DNA from: Rickettsia hoogstraalii
Lineage (GTDB): Bacteria; Pseudomonadota; Alphaproteobacteria; Rickettsiales; Rickettsiaceae
Assembly: GCF_000825685.1 (NCBI RefSeq)
Contig: NZ_CCXM01000001.1
Location: 62,001-126,000 of the forward strand
Direction: 5' to 3'
Length of the DNA: 64,000 bases
Below the pieces are notes generated by a model. That model had not been told where the DNA came from. It did no database searches and saw nothing but the letters and a program-made list of their open reading frames with translations. Below, one piece after another: positions 9,939 through 19,752 of this stretch. How positions within the stretch are numbered: the first letter of the stretch is position 1; each line of letters opens with the position of its first letter. The translations under genes and the position numbers were made by a program.

Positions 9939-11290
9939 TTAACTGATACGTAAATCACCGCACAAATTGATTATACTGTCTGTCTGATCATCTGGTAACA
10001 TTGTTTCTAAATTAATGTCTGCACCGCCTAATATGAAAGATTTTAAAATATTACAATTGTTAAACTCCATAATACTGTTTAATACTGTTTCACCACTATT
10101 ATTTTTAGTATTGACATCAGCACCACTGTGAATTAGCAATGGTACTAAATCTAAGCTATCAAACATAATAGCATAGTGTAATGGTGTTTCACCACTATTA
10201 GTTTTAGCATTGACATCAGCACCATAGACTATTAGCAATGATACTAACGCTAAGTTACCAGACTCAACAGCATAGTGTAATGCTGTTAGACCATTATCGG
10301 TTTTAGCATTAACATCAGCACCATAGGCAATTAGTAAGTATACTAAATCTGAGCTACCAACACTAACAGCATAGTGTAATACTGTTTCACCATTATCGGT
10401 TTTAGCATGAATATTAGCTTGATTTTCAATCAACCACTTTACTAAGTATAAGTTACCAGACTTAACAGCATAGTGCAATGGTGTTTCGATACGATCAGTT
10501 TTAGCATTAACATCAGCACCATTTTTAGCTAATAATTTCGCTAAATCTAAGTTACCATTCTTAGCAGCACAGTGTAATGATATTACACCATGACAATTTG
10601 TAGCATTAGGATTAGCACCATGTGTGATTAACTAATGGCACTGATTCTACACAGCCAAGTTGAAGTCCAAGATGTAATAACTGGTCCTTATTACTATCTG
10701 ATATATCATTTATTCTCTTATTCAGCTCTGATGGATCTACTAATAAGGTTATTATAGGAAGCATTTGAGTAATGTTTGTGTTTATAGTAGTTGATAAAAA
10801 TTCCTTTTGACCAATATTGTTCCAAAACAACTTTATCGTTTATGGTAGCCAATAATGTATTGTATGTTGTGTTAATTATATCTGTTTTTGGTGAGGGTGG
10901 CTTAAATATTGATCTGATATTGGAATCTTCATGTCTCTTTGTATAAGTTATAGTTGCCGGAAAAGCACATTCAGCTAATATTGGTTTGTAAGTGATGTTA
11001 ATAAAAACACTATTATGTTCGAATAATAGATTACTTACCGGAATCTGTACTACTGCTAAAGGTACTAATTTATATTCTAAAATATTATGCAAATTGAGAT
11101 TTATATTTAGAGAAAAGTTGTAAGGTATAGTATTAGTGTCTTTTATCAAAAGTGATAAATTATTATTATAATACGTTATATATTCTGGGGTGGTGGTCCG
11201 AGACAATGTACATGTTGTAGTGTTATTGACAACAAAATGAGTACTATGTTGAGTGTGGGTAAATGAAGCAAAAGTATTATAAGTACTCAC
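9939..11290 (-). pseudogene. Ankyrin-repeat protein, frameshifted
   Basis: The C-terminal half holds about six 33-residue ankyrin repeats (pattern NGETVLHYAV..G..DLV.LLI.YGADVNAKT), which mediate protein-protein binding and are common in host-directed proteins of Rickettsiales. The repeat frame is open upstream to about 10635, where an extra base breaks it: joining CVESVPL to LITHGANPNATN restores a repeat. A second frame change near 10830 links this to an N-terminal region of about 155 residues (from the GTG at 11290) without recognisable domain. The whole reads as one gene of about 450 codons with two frameshifts. An extra base is seen at the first lesion. Confidence 0.75.
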
Positions 11291-11358
11291 GTTATTGATT
11301 ATTTTACTGGTAATAGTTACGATGCTTATATCAATATTGAGTATCCTATTACTATAAC

Positions 11359-12384
11359 TTAATGTAATATTACACTGACATTATTATTAGTACGAGATAC
11401 ATAATACTTATTTGCTTTATAAGTGTGATGTGCACTACCGCATTGTGTTTGCCTATGCATAGTGGTAGAGCGTATTTGAAGTTCAATATTACCTTTATTA
11501 CTACCACCTGATATGACTAAATGTATTGATTGATATCCATTATTCTTAGGATATCTAATATAATCAACAAACTGTGATGTTATGGTATTATAATGTAGAT
11601 GAATTAATTTAGAAAAATTGTAACATGCTTTTTTATTTGGTACAATTGCTCTAAAAGCCAAAATATCATTAAGTGCTGTAATATGGATATCTTTAACAAG
11701 TGTTTTTATCCATATAGAATATGGGGACTTAATTCTGTAGCTTAGGCTTGCTTTTATATTTAGTTTTCTAAATATATTTCTGAATTGCTGTTCTATATTG
11801 TGAATTATATTATCTATGTCAGGATATAGCCAATGCATATAATGAAGAATTCTATTACGTTCTTCAGGATATTGAATCTTAAAACATAAATCTTGTAAAA
11901 GATAAGCAAGGTCATTGTGTGCTGTATATGATAAAAGATAAGGGATATAACAATTAGTGATGATCTTTGATATATGCTGAGCATCGATATTATTATACTC
12001 AAGGTTAAAGATACTAACCTTATGTAATAATGGAACAAGCGAAGTTAATATTGCCGTTTCCTGTAGTTTGGGATTAATAGTTAGTAACAGCTCATGAAAA
12101 TGAATATATTGCTCAGCATATGGTTTATAGTTAATAGTAGATAATTTATTAATAACATCAACTAGATATATAATAATATTATTAAAATGATTATAATCTT
12201 CTAGATTAAGATGTTGTATATTTTCATGTAATAGTACTGCTATGAATGAGGAAGAATCTAGTTGTAATGCTTTTGTAATGGTATGTATTTGGTCAGGATA
12301 GGTTGTTTTATCAGAGCAGTATTGATGGTATAACTCTAAAGCTTGATTAATGCATGAATTATTGGTGATATTTTGATATAACAT
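11359..12384 (-). CDS. RelA/SpoT-type (p)ppGpp synthetase domain protein
   Basis: The C-terminal third carries the RelA/SpoT nucleotidyltransferase fold: YRIKSPYSIWIKTL (substrate-binding helix, RxKxxxSI/W-K), DILAFRAIVPN, PKNNGYQSIHLVI and ELQIRSTTMHRQTQCGSAHH, close to the EIQIRT..MH..AE.G.A.H signature. The family transfers pyrophosphate from ATP to GDP/GTP. The N-terminal 200 residues are helical and unlike known domains. It starts four bases after the stop of the HD hydrolase gene (12389-13132), so the bifunctional Rel layout is split into two coupled genes. Its end runs into the frame of the ankyrin gene, so a larger original protein is possible. Confidence 0.8.
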   Translation of the reverse strand: MLYQNITNNSCINQALELYHQYCSDKTTYPDQIHTITKALQLDSSSFIAVLLHENIQHLNLEDYNHFNNIIIYLVDVINKLSTINYKPYAEQYIHFHELLLTINPKLQETAILTSLVPLLHKVSIFNLEYNNIDAQHISKIITNCYIPYLLSYTAHNDLAYLLQDLCFKIQYPEERNRILHYMHWLYPDIDNIIHNIEQQFRNIFRKLNIKASLSYRIKSPYSIWIKTLVKDIHITALNDILAFRAIVPNKKACYNFSKLIHLHYNTITSQFVDYIRYPKNNGYQSIHLVISGGSNKGNIELQIRSTTMHRQTQCGSAHHTYKANKYYVSRTNNNVSVILH

Positions 12385-12388
12385 ATTT

Positions 12389-13132
12389 TCATTCTGAAAT
12401 AAAAGTTTTATCTTGCAACATTCTCAGTACATTTAATTTTTTGTAATTTGCAGCTATATTAAAGCAATATGTATATAATTGCCTTGCAACTCTCGGTACC
12501 TTGAGATAAGTAGCAATAGTTAAGAAAAATTGTAAAGTCTCTAAAATTATTTTCCATCCTTTCTCAGGAATTTTAGCTCCGATTGTTTGTAGTATATTAT
12601 GTAATCGATCAAATAATTTAATTAATAGCAACTCTTTTTTCTTCTGCTGATATAATATTTTAACTATTTCTGCTGAACTAATTTTTTTATCATTTTTAAC
12701 TCGTGTTAAATCTTCAACTTGATTAGCAATCTTATGGCCAAATTCTTGTATAATCATTTCTTTAGTAAGTAACGTATCTTCAATACAATCATGTAATATG
12801 CTAGTTACTATAACATCTGTCCTAAATAAATAATCAGAAACCATGTATGCTACTTCTAAAGGATGTGAGTAATAGAATTCTCCTGTTTCTCTCTTTTGCC
12901 TGCCATGATACTTTTTAGCAAAATAAATTGCTTTTTTAATTTTATTAAGATCAACCATGTTCTTAGAGATCTTATTAATAAGCATGATCTTCGTTAATAG
13001 CCTTTTACTATATCGGCAATTTGATAGAGCTGTAATTTTTACTTTTTCTAATTCAAGATATATACCCTTAGGTTTTAACTTTCCTATAATAGGATCTATA
13101 GTTTTTTGATGATTTTCTTGACTTCTTGCCAT
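12389..13132 (-). CDS. spoT: SpoT-like (p)ppGpp hydrolase (HD domain)
   Basis: HD-domain guanosine-3',5'-bis-pyrophosphate hydrolase. Metal and substrate motifs are visible: YHGRQKRETGEFYYSHPLEV, SILHDCIEDT (the HD pair plus ED) and LIKLFDRLHN. The synthetase half is the next gene downstream. An N-terminal basic extension of about 70 residues precedes the domain. Such spoT fragments are typical cargo of Rickettsia RAGEs. A second hydrolase lies at 33178-33885 with about half its residues shared. Confidence 0.88.
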   Translation of the reverse strand: MARSQENHQKTIDPIIGKLKPKGIYLELEKVKITALSNCRYSKRLLTKIMLINKISKNMVDLNKIKKAIYFAKKYHGRQKRETGEFYYSHPLEVAYMVSDYLFRTDVIVTSILHDCIEDTLLTKEMIIQEFGHKIANQVEDLTRVKNDKKISSAEIVKILYQQKKKELLLIKLFDRLHNILQTIGAKIPEKGWKIILETLQFFLTIATYLKVPRVARQLYTYCFNIAANYKKLNVLRMLQDKTFISE

Positions 13133-13243
13133 ATATCTATCCCTACTATAATTTTATTTAAGTGTAGCAAGTGAAGCACAATAATCAAGAAAATCATCAT
13201 TATTAATTAATACATAATCATCAAAACCTTATCAATATCAACA

Positions 13244-14194
13244 TTATGTATCATAAATCAGATCATCAAGAAGAGGTAACTTAATTGGTATATTACAGAC
13301 AATAATAGTACTTTTACCTTTTTCACTTGTTACTTCAATCTCTCCATTTAACTCACCAATTAGACGCTTTACAAAACTTAATCCTGATCCAAGTCCATGA
13401 TATTGCATAGCAACATCAAATTTATCAATCTTTTCATGAAGATGTTGCCTGATTTCTTTAGACAGACCAATACCACTATCATGCACCATAAATTGGAATA
13501 CCATTTCTCTGTGTTGTTGTTCTGATTCTGAAACGGCTGGACTAATAGCAAACATGTTCACTGTTACCACAACTTTACCTTCTTTAGTAAATTTAATAGC
13601 GTTATCTATTAACTGCTCTAATATTGCCCCTATTCGATAAGTATCACTAATTATAGCATTTGTTAAATCATACTGAAAATTACAAGATAAATTTAATCCC
13701 TTACGTTGAGCTATTGGCATCGCTTTATCAATAATCTTATTTACCAACTGTTTTGGATCAAACTTATTTAAAACTATAGGAGGTAATCCAGAATTGTTCT
13801 GTAGATAACTAAGTATATTGTTATAATAATCCAGTAATTCTTCAGCACAACTTACCACACTAGCTAAATAATCCTTTTTTTCAGGATTATCTTCTATTTC
13901 ATAAAGAGCTGTTACTAATGAAAAAATCCCATTACATGGAATCTTTAATCCATGTACCATATTTTGCACCACATCTCTTTTAAATAACTCAGATTCTTTC
14001 AATTTATTATTTGCTTCTTGTAATTCTAATTTATATTTAATTATATCAGTATAATTTGTGATCGTCGAGTTAATGATATTCTCTTCTTGCTGATATGGTA
14101 TTAATGTGACAGATATGGGAGATAATTGAAGATTCCAATTTGTTTTAGTAAGATTATGATTATCTTTTTGTTGATTTTGGTTATTAATTGTCAT
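13244..14194 (-). CDS. Soluble histidine kinase
   Basis: Two-component sensor kinase without membrane segment. A coiled-coil-like stretch (about residues 45-80) leads to the dimerisation/phosphoacceptor helix, where the H-box reads VQNMVHGLKIPCNGIF: the His is kept, but the usual HE(L/I)RTPL is altered to HGLKIPC. The ATPase domain follows with the N-box LIDNAIKFTKEG, G1 box HDSGIGLS and G2 box GLGSGLSFVK. No response regulator is adjacent. Histidine kinases of this form are regular RAGE cargo. Catalytic competence is likely for ATP binding; phosphotransfer is uncertain given the altered H-box. Confidence 0.88.
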   Translation of the reverse strand: MTINNQNQQKDNHNLTKTNWNLQLSPISVTLIPYQQEENIINSTITNYTDIIKYKLELQEANNKLKESELFKRDVVQNMVHGLKIPCNGIFSLVTALYEIEDNPEKKDYLASVVSCAEELLDYYNNILSYLQNNSGLPPIVLNKFDPKQLVNKIIDKAMPIAQRKGLNLSCNFQYDLTNAIISDTYRIGAILEQLIDNAIKFTKEGKVVVTVNMFAISPAVSESEQQHREMVFQFMVHDSGIGLSKEIRQHLHEKIDKFDVAMQYHGLGSGLSFVKRLIGELNGEIEVTSEKGKSTIIVCNIPIKLPLLDDLIYDT

Positions 14195-14228
14195 AGCATT
14201 TCCTTGCTGTTAAAGTTAAGAAAACAGC

Positions 14229-14275
14229 TCAGAGGTTAAAGAGATAAAATTTTGCAGTTTTAACTTAACCTCTGA
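14229..14275. repeat. Inverted repeat upstream of the histidine kinase
   Basis: TCAGAGGTTAA (14229-14239) and TTAACCTCTGA (14265-14275) form a perfect 11-bp stem with a 25-base loop. It lies 35 bases before the kinase start and could be a leader structure or operator. The rest of 14276-14544 holds no recognisable gene. Confidence 0.55.
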
Positions 14276-14544
14276 ACTAGAGTTGCACCACGGCCGCTCT
14301 TAACAAGGACAGATATCACCACAATTCTTTGAAGTACAGAGGATTTAAGAGCTTTTTTGACAAATTTTGCATAATCTAACAAAGAGCTGTAAAAAAGAGA
14401 CAGAGCTAAATTGTATTGTTTGTTAGCTCAACTCTTTATCTATTACATACAAATCAAAACTAGCATTAATGATGCTAGAGAAAAATCAAGAATTCCTTGA
14501 AAATCTCTTGTAATACAGTATTTTGCTGGCATTTAAGCCTATTT

Positions 14545-14564
14545 TATACTATAATTATAGTATA
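14545..14564. promoter_or_regulatory. Perfect 20-bp palindrome at the dam promoter
   Basis: TATACTATAATTATAGTATA reads identically on both strands, 21 bases before the Dam start codon. Its TATACT/TATAAT hexamers would serve as a -10 box on either strand, so it may be both promoter and operator. Confidence 0.5.
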
Positions 14565-14584
14565 AATATTTTAATCATAATTTC

Positions 14585-15385
14585 ATGTCAGTAAATAACT
14601 CAAATAAGGCACAACCATTTCTGCAATGGGTTGGTGGTAAAAGAAAAATAGTTGATCAATTAGTTAAATTTATTCCTGCAAAATTAAATAACTACTATGA
14701 ACCATTCCTTGGAGGCGGTGCTTTATTTTTTCAAGTTAGAGATAAATTTAAACATTGCTATTTATCTGATATTAATCTGGAGCTAGTAACTAGCTATAAC
14801 GCGGTTAAGAAGAATCCAGATAAAGTTAGTAAATTACTAGACTCCTATAAAGAAAAACACTCTAAAGAACATTATTATCAAGTTAAAAGTAATAATGACA
14901 GTAATGACCCAGCAAAGATTACTGCAAGATTTATCTATCTTAATAGATATTCATTTAAAGGCATTTACCGGATTAATATTGATGGCAAACCAGCTCAAAC
15001 TTTCTCTGGTAGGAATTATAGTAAATCTGATATTGCTTCTCGATTAAAACAATGTAGCAGCTTGCTTGCTGGCACATCTATTTGTGCTATGGATTTTTCT
15101 TTCATTGAACCACAAAAAGATGATTTTGTTTATTTTGATCCGCCTTATCATAAATCAGGTGAGAAATTTTATACCAGATTACCCTTTGATGAAAATGAGC
15201 AAATGAGACTTAAAGATTTTGCAACAGAGCTCAATGATAAAAATGTTAAAATAATGATTTCTAACAGTGACACTCCCTTTATTAGAAACTTATACAAAAA
15301 TTTTAATATTAGTACTATTAAGGTTAAATATTCTATCCTTAAGCACAATAAAATATCTGATGAGGTAGTTATTACCAATTATTAA
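14585..15385 (+). CDS. dam: Dam-type adenine-N6 DNA methyltransferase (D12 class)
   Basis: Transfers a methyl group from S-adenosylmethionine to adenine, probably in GATC. The SAM-binding motif I is FLQWVGGKRKIVDQL followed by YYEPFLGGGALFF; the catalytic motif IV is DFVYFDPPYHKSG (DPPY). At 266 residues it has full Dam length. There is no partner endonuclease beside it, so an orphan methylase protecting or regulating the element is likely. It is on the opposite strand from its neighbours, with the palindrome at 14545 in its promoter. Dam-like genes are regular RAGE cargo. Confidence 0.93.
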   Translation: MSVNNSNKAQPFLQWVGGKRKIVDQLVKFIPAKLNNYYEPFLGGGALFFQVRDKFKHCYLSDINLELVTSYNAVKKNPDKVSKLLDSYKEKHSKEHYYQVKSNNDSNDPAKITARFIYLNRYSFKGIYRINIDGKPAQTFSGRNYSKSDIASRLKQCSSLLAGTSICAMDFSFIEPQKDDFVYFDPPYHKSGEKFYTRLPFDENEQMRLKDFATELNDKNVKIMISNSDTPFIRNLYKNFNISTIKVKYSILKHNKISDEVVITNY

Positions 15386-15440
15386 AAGAGCACTAAAAAC
15401 TAAATTTCTATAATTAATCTGTACTAAAAATACCTGTTCT

Positions 15441-17164
15441 TTATCCTCTATTTGAATCAAAACCTTGATTATTTTGAAATCTCATTAATTCAAAAGTAAA
15501 GTTCTGAGCTTTAAAAGCTTCTTCTAGATCTTGCATATGACGATTCCTCACATAATAATCATTAAAAGCTGATATTGATTTAAGGATTACCCTTTTGTTG
15601 ACTATATCTTCCTCGACCACTACTAATTTACTTAATACCCCAAAATCAATATGTTGGTTATAACATTCAATAAGAAATTTCCTCACTTTATACCATATTG
15701 AATTAGGATTTAATTGCTTGCTAAGCTGCAATAGATAATTTTGTTGTTCATCTTCAGTATTATTCTGCTTCGCTTCAAGCTCAGCAAATTGTATGATTTT
15801 CAACTTCTCAATACTACTGCCATAAATCGTTTGTACTTGCTGCAATATTTTATCTTGTGCATTTTCTGAAAGCGTAATATTTTTAAGCAATTTTATTTGA
15901 TAGCTATTACCTACTACCCCAATAAAGGAGAGCAAGAGTTTAGTAATTCATAAGCTGTATCAGGATCAAAAATACCGGCGATTTTACGTTTTAACTGAGC
16001 TTGTTTGCTAGTATCAGTACTACGTTCTATTTTATCTAAATATTGTTCCTGAATTTTATGCACATTGCTAGATTTAAACTGAAACTGCTGACAATTAGCT
16101 TGAGTAGTTTCTCTTAGCTCATTAGCTAAAGCTTTAGCCATATAATTTAAAAACACTTTTTTATGACCAAAATGATGTTCTGGGTATTGTTCTGCTAGTT
16201 TCAATAAGAGCTTGTTAATGAAATTAAGATTAAATTCTCGATTTGATTTTACCTGTAATAAATCAGCCTCTTCTTGGGTTAAGGGATGGAAATCTGTTAA
16301 TTTTTTTCTTTTGAACCAGCTTTTATGATTAACGGCATTAATTGCTGCATTATTGCTATTTGATGGTGTAGAGTCATATTTTTTAGAGATTTTATTAATA
16401 ACTGCTTGTAGTACAGTATTAATCCGTGTAGCACCTGTTGTGATATTAGCACTAGAGAAATTAGTATTATCATCTTGTTGTTGATCATTGATTGAGCTTG
16501 TTGCCTTGAATTGTGAATCTGCTGCAAGTTTTTGTTGTTGTAACTGTTGTTGGTTATTGTGGATAGATGCATTTTTTTCATTTTGAAAAATTGTAGATTC
16601 GCTAGATCTAGATTTATTAGATATATTTTTATTATTATCTATATATATGTACTGGTCCAAACTTTTTTGGGGTTGAGGCAAAATTTCTTTGGGTTTGACC
16701 CCAAAGTTTTTTGGAGTTGGTAGAAAATTTTTTTCATGTTCATGGGTAATTTTCTGAGAAAATGGTTGGAAATTTCTAGCCAACTTAATACAAGGAGTAT
16801 TGCGGCATTTAATGCCATATTTCACGACTGTTGCGTTGTAAACTTGAATAAAGCCACTTTTTTGTAACTCAAGTAGGCACTGTCTTACACGTTCTTGACA
16901 AACTCCCAAGTGTTGTTCAAAGAAATGATAGGTTTCTTGAAGTTCGTCAATGCTGTTGTTATAGTAGATTTGCATGCGAAAGACTATTAGAGATAGCAGT
17001 TGTCTTGAGGTTTTACTTAATATCCTACCATTATGAGAGGAAAGAGTACTCCATTCAGGAGGGATAAAATTACCAACAAAATTGTAGAAGATAGTGGAAT
17101 TATTATCTTCATTATTAATATCTATTTTACTAGAGGTGGAAAAAGAGGAGAATATATTATGCAT
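15441..17164 (-). pseudogene. Replication-initiator-like protein with DnaA_N-like tail, frameshifted
   Basis: Two overlapping frames (15914-17164 and 15441-15935) appear to be one gene. The N-terminal part (about residues 30-150) reads as a winged-helix, plasmid-Rep-like region (LLSLIVFRMQIYYNN...RVRQCLLELQKSGFIQV). A low-complexity Gln/Asn-rich linker follows. The second frame ends with SIWYKVRKFLIECY...FGVLSKLVVVEED, similar to the DnaA N-terminal domain found in replication initiators of Rickettsia plasmids. The break is at GGGG near 15925: one more G would join ...SPLLG to VVGNSYQIK. Either a one-base deletion or a sequencing slip. If intact it would initiate replication of the circular element. 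Confidence 0.65.
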
Positions 17165-17302
17165 AATATTCCTCCTGAATCTCAGTTATAGAAGAAATTT
17201 GAAAGCAGTTATAGCTCTGATAACTTAATCTCAAAGGAGAATATAAGGAACATATAAATTTTTTGTTAAAAATACTAAACTGTGAAAAGCTAGGAGTTAG
17301 TG

Positions 17303-17348
17303 TGGTGGGTGATAGTGGACTCGAACCACCGACCTTTACGATGTCAAC
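17303..17348 (-). other. Partial tRNA-Val: candidate attachment site (att)
   Basis: Reverse strand reads the anticodon loop and 3' half of tRNA-Val(GAC), TTGACATCGTAAAGGTC, a T-arm with different stem bases but intact pairing, ATCACCC, and CCA. It matches the complete tRNA at 34334-34410 in the same orientation, and lies 400 bases before the integrase gene. This is what integration at a tRNA 3' end leaves. The rest of 17165-17754 shows no gene. Confidence 0.8.
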
Positions 17349-17754
17349 CTAAAAGCCACTCTTACCATGCTTTTTTGCTTTTTTCTCATATACTAATTTA
17401 TTGCTTATAATCCCTATTGTTATAGTACTTTCTTTAAATACCAATAAATTATGGTCTAACTGTAGTAGAGTTACAATTATTTGTCAATATCTAAAAAATA
17501 TTACAAATTTGAAAAAAATATGTGGATATGATGAGCATATAGTTAGTGCAAATTCATGACCATTTTTCATCTTGTAAGTATATTTGGACCTTTTGAATTT
17601 GATAAAAAATATAGCAACTATTGGTTATTGAATTGTATATAGTTAGGATAAATCATCATTTTTTAAAGTATAATTCTATTTAACATAAGATTTGTTTTTC
17701 TGAGTAAAGCATACTACAGTTTAATTATATATGAATTAAGCTGGGGGAGGATTT

Positions 17755-18903
17755 ATGTCAGTTAAATCACTAGTTTTTACTAAAGAAGTATTACATGAGA
17801 TTAAGGCTCCACAGGTAAAACGAGATGTATATAAAGATACTAAAGAAAAAGGATTATTGCTAATTGTATCATATGGTGGTAGTAAAATATTTTACTTGGG
17901 CACAGTACTGAGTAAAAAGTATCATAGAATTAAAATAGGTGTATTCCCTGATGTATCAATTATTGATGCTAGAGCCAAAGCATCTGAATTAAAGGGCGAG
18001 ATTGTCAAAGGATATAATCCTATCGAAGAAAAGGTTAGATTATCCAAGGAACTTACATTTAAGGAGCTTTATGATAAATACCTTAATGAATATAGTAAAA
18101 TTAATAATAAAAGATGGATGGATTATGCTGCTTCTGTAGATAGATATGCCAAACATTTATACCCTAGGAAAATATCTACTATTCACAAAACAGATATTCA
18201 AGAGTTATTTAATAATTTAACTAAAACCGGTAAATATGGAGCTAATAGATTTCTTGAAGTTTTAAGTCCTGTATTTAGTAAAGCAATCGAATGGGAATTA
18301 TTAACAGTAAATCCAGTTATTGGCATAAAGAAGCATAAGGAACAATCCAGAGACAGGTATTTAACTAGAGAAGAAATACCACGATTTTTTACAGCAATAG
18401 CAGCTGAGGAAAACCAAGTAATGAAGGATTTTTTCTTAATAGCTTTGTATACATCAGTTCGTAAGGATAATTTACTTACTATGCGTTGGGAACAGGTGAG
18501 TTTTGCTGATAAATAGTTATATCTTCCAGATACTAAGAATGGTGATCCTCACCGTTTACCCTTACTAGATCAAGCAGTAGAAATATTAAAAGCACGAAAA
18601 GAGCAATCTACAAGCGAATGGGTATTTCCAAGTGAGACCAGCAGTAGTGGTCACCTGCAAGAACCAAAGAAAGCATGGAAGAGGATTTGTAAGAAGGCAG
18701 AAATAGAAAATTTAAGGATCCATGATTTAAGAAGAACAATATCAAGCTGGATGGCAATGACCGGAGTAAATCAATATGTGATAGGACAGCTTCTAAATCA
18801 TAGAGATCCAAGATCAACAGCAGTGTATGCTAGACTTACCACTGATACTGCTCGAGAATATATGCAAAAAGCTATAAATGCCATTATAAATACAAAATCT
18901 TAA
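17755..18903 (+). pseudogene. int: Tyrosine recombinase (tRNA-site integrase), amber-interrupted
   Basis: P4/phage-type integrase: an N-terminal arm-binding domain (VKRDVYKDTKEKGLLLIVSY), a SAM-like core-binding domain, then the catalytic domain with the first Arg in LYTSVRKDNLLTMRW. A TAG at 18514-18516 stops the frame at residue 253. The same frame continues without other lesions to 18903 and carries the missing catalytic set: HDLRRT (H-x-x-R), LLNHRDPRSTAVYARL (His and the Tyr nucleophile). So one nonsense mutation removes the nucleophile. A strong Shine-Dalgarno GGGGGAGG precedes the ATG. It would have integrated the right-hand RAGE at tRNA-Val. Confidence 0.93.
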
Positions 18904-18918
18904 ATATATATTAATTAA

Positions 18919-19083
18919 TATGTTTATGTTATAATAACTCCTGTATTAAGTGAGTTCTATAAAAACAGAGATGCTAGAGAGGAAAGTGGTAAAGCAATAT
19001 TACAACAAGCTCGGAAGTTCCTCTATCTGGACTATTATCATAGAAATAATTTAATACAAAATTATAGCTTATTAAAAATGTAA
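18919..19083 (+). pseudogene. Short coding remnant between int and the toxin-antitoxin pair
   Basis: A frame without ATG reads SEFYKNRDAREESGKAILQQ, then ARKFLYLDYYHRNNLIQ, and stops at 19083. The charged, helix-like composition suggests a former gene end. I cannot assign it. Confidence 0.3.
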
Positions 19084-19122
19084 TGAGTTATTAAAAAAAC
19101 ATAATTAAAGAATTATAAATTT

Positions 19123-19752
19123 ATGAATATTAAAGAAAAAGATAAAGATAAAGTACTTAGCTGTTTTGATGTAGCTAATTATTTTTTAGTATTAGTTGAT
19201 AGAGAAGCGGGGGATAGTATAACCCAGTTAAAGCTGCAGAAGTTAATATATTTTGCTCAAGGCATTCATCTTGCTTTATTTGATAAAGTATTATTTGAAG
19301 AAGAGATCAAGGCTTGGAAACATGGACCAGTAGTACCGGCTTTACGCTCAATATTTGGTAGCTTTAGAGATAATGTAATTCCTTTGCCTGGCGAAATAGA
19401 TTTTGCTATTTATACCGAGCAACAAAAAAAATTAATTCATAAAGTATATTCTTTTTATGGTGAACATTCAGCTGCTTATTTACGTAATCTAACGCATAGA
19501 CATTCTATTTGGTATGAAGCTATAGAGAATGCAGATACTACTATTACTAAAGAAAAGATACAGGAATTTTTTAAAGCTAATATAATAAATGATATTAAAG
19601 ATTATATTTTATCAATTACTAAAGAAGATATTGCTCAAATAGAAAATGCTGAAGATGGCTGGTGGATGAATTATGATAGTGGTATACCTGCCGAAGATAT
19701 TACAGAATATCTTTTAAAGGTAAAGAAGAAAAAAGAAGGTAATAAAAGTTGA
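19123..19752 (+). CDS. Panacea-domain (SocA/DUF4065-like) antitoxin
   Basis: The domain core is clear: VANYFLVLVDREAGDSITQ, LKLQKLIYFAQGIHLA, IKAWKHGPVVPALRSIFGSF, as in SocA/GepA-type proteins (Panacea domain, formerly DUF4065), which neutralise diverse toxins. It has 209 residues; the C-terminal third is helical and may be the toxin-specific part. It overlaps the toxin gene by four bases (19749-19752), the usual arrangement for co-translation. Antitoxins normally repress their own promoter; no operator is obvious. Confidence 0.82.
   Translation: MNIKEKDKDKVLSCFDVANYFLVLVDREAGDSITQLKLQKLIYFAQGIHLALFDKVLFEEEIKAWKHGPVVPALRSIFGSFRDNVIPLPGEIDFAIYTEQQKKLIHKVYSFYGEHSAAYLRNLTHRHSIWYEAIENADTTITKEKIQEFFKANIINDIKDYILSITKEDIAQIENAEDGWWMNYDSGIPAEDITEYLLKVKKKKEGNKS

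Noticed and set aside
16297-16581. 94-codon reverse frame within the Rep-like gene
   Set aside because: Out-of-frame reading of the Gln/Asn-rich linker; low complexity.
17303-17348. A functional second tRNA-Val
   Set aside because: Only the anticodon loop to CCA is present; the acceptor 5' strand, D-arm and 5' anticodon stem are missing.
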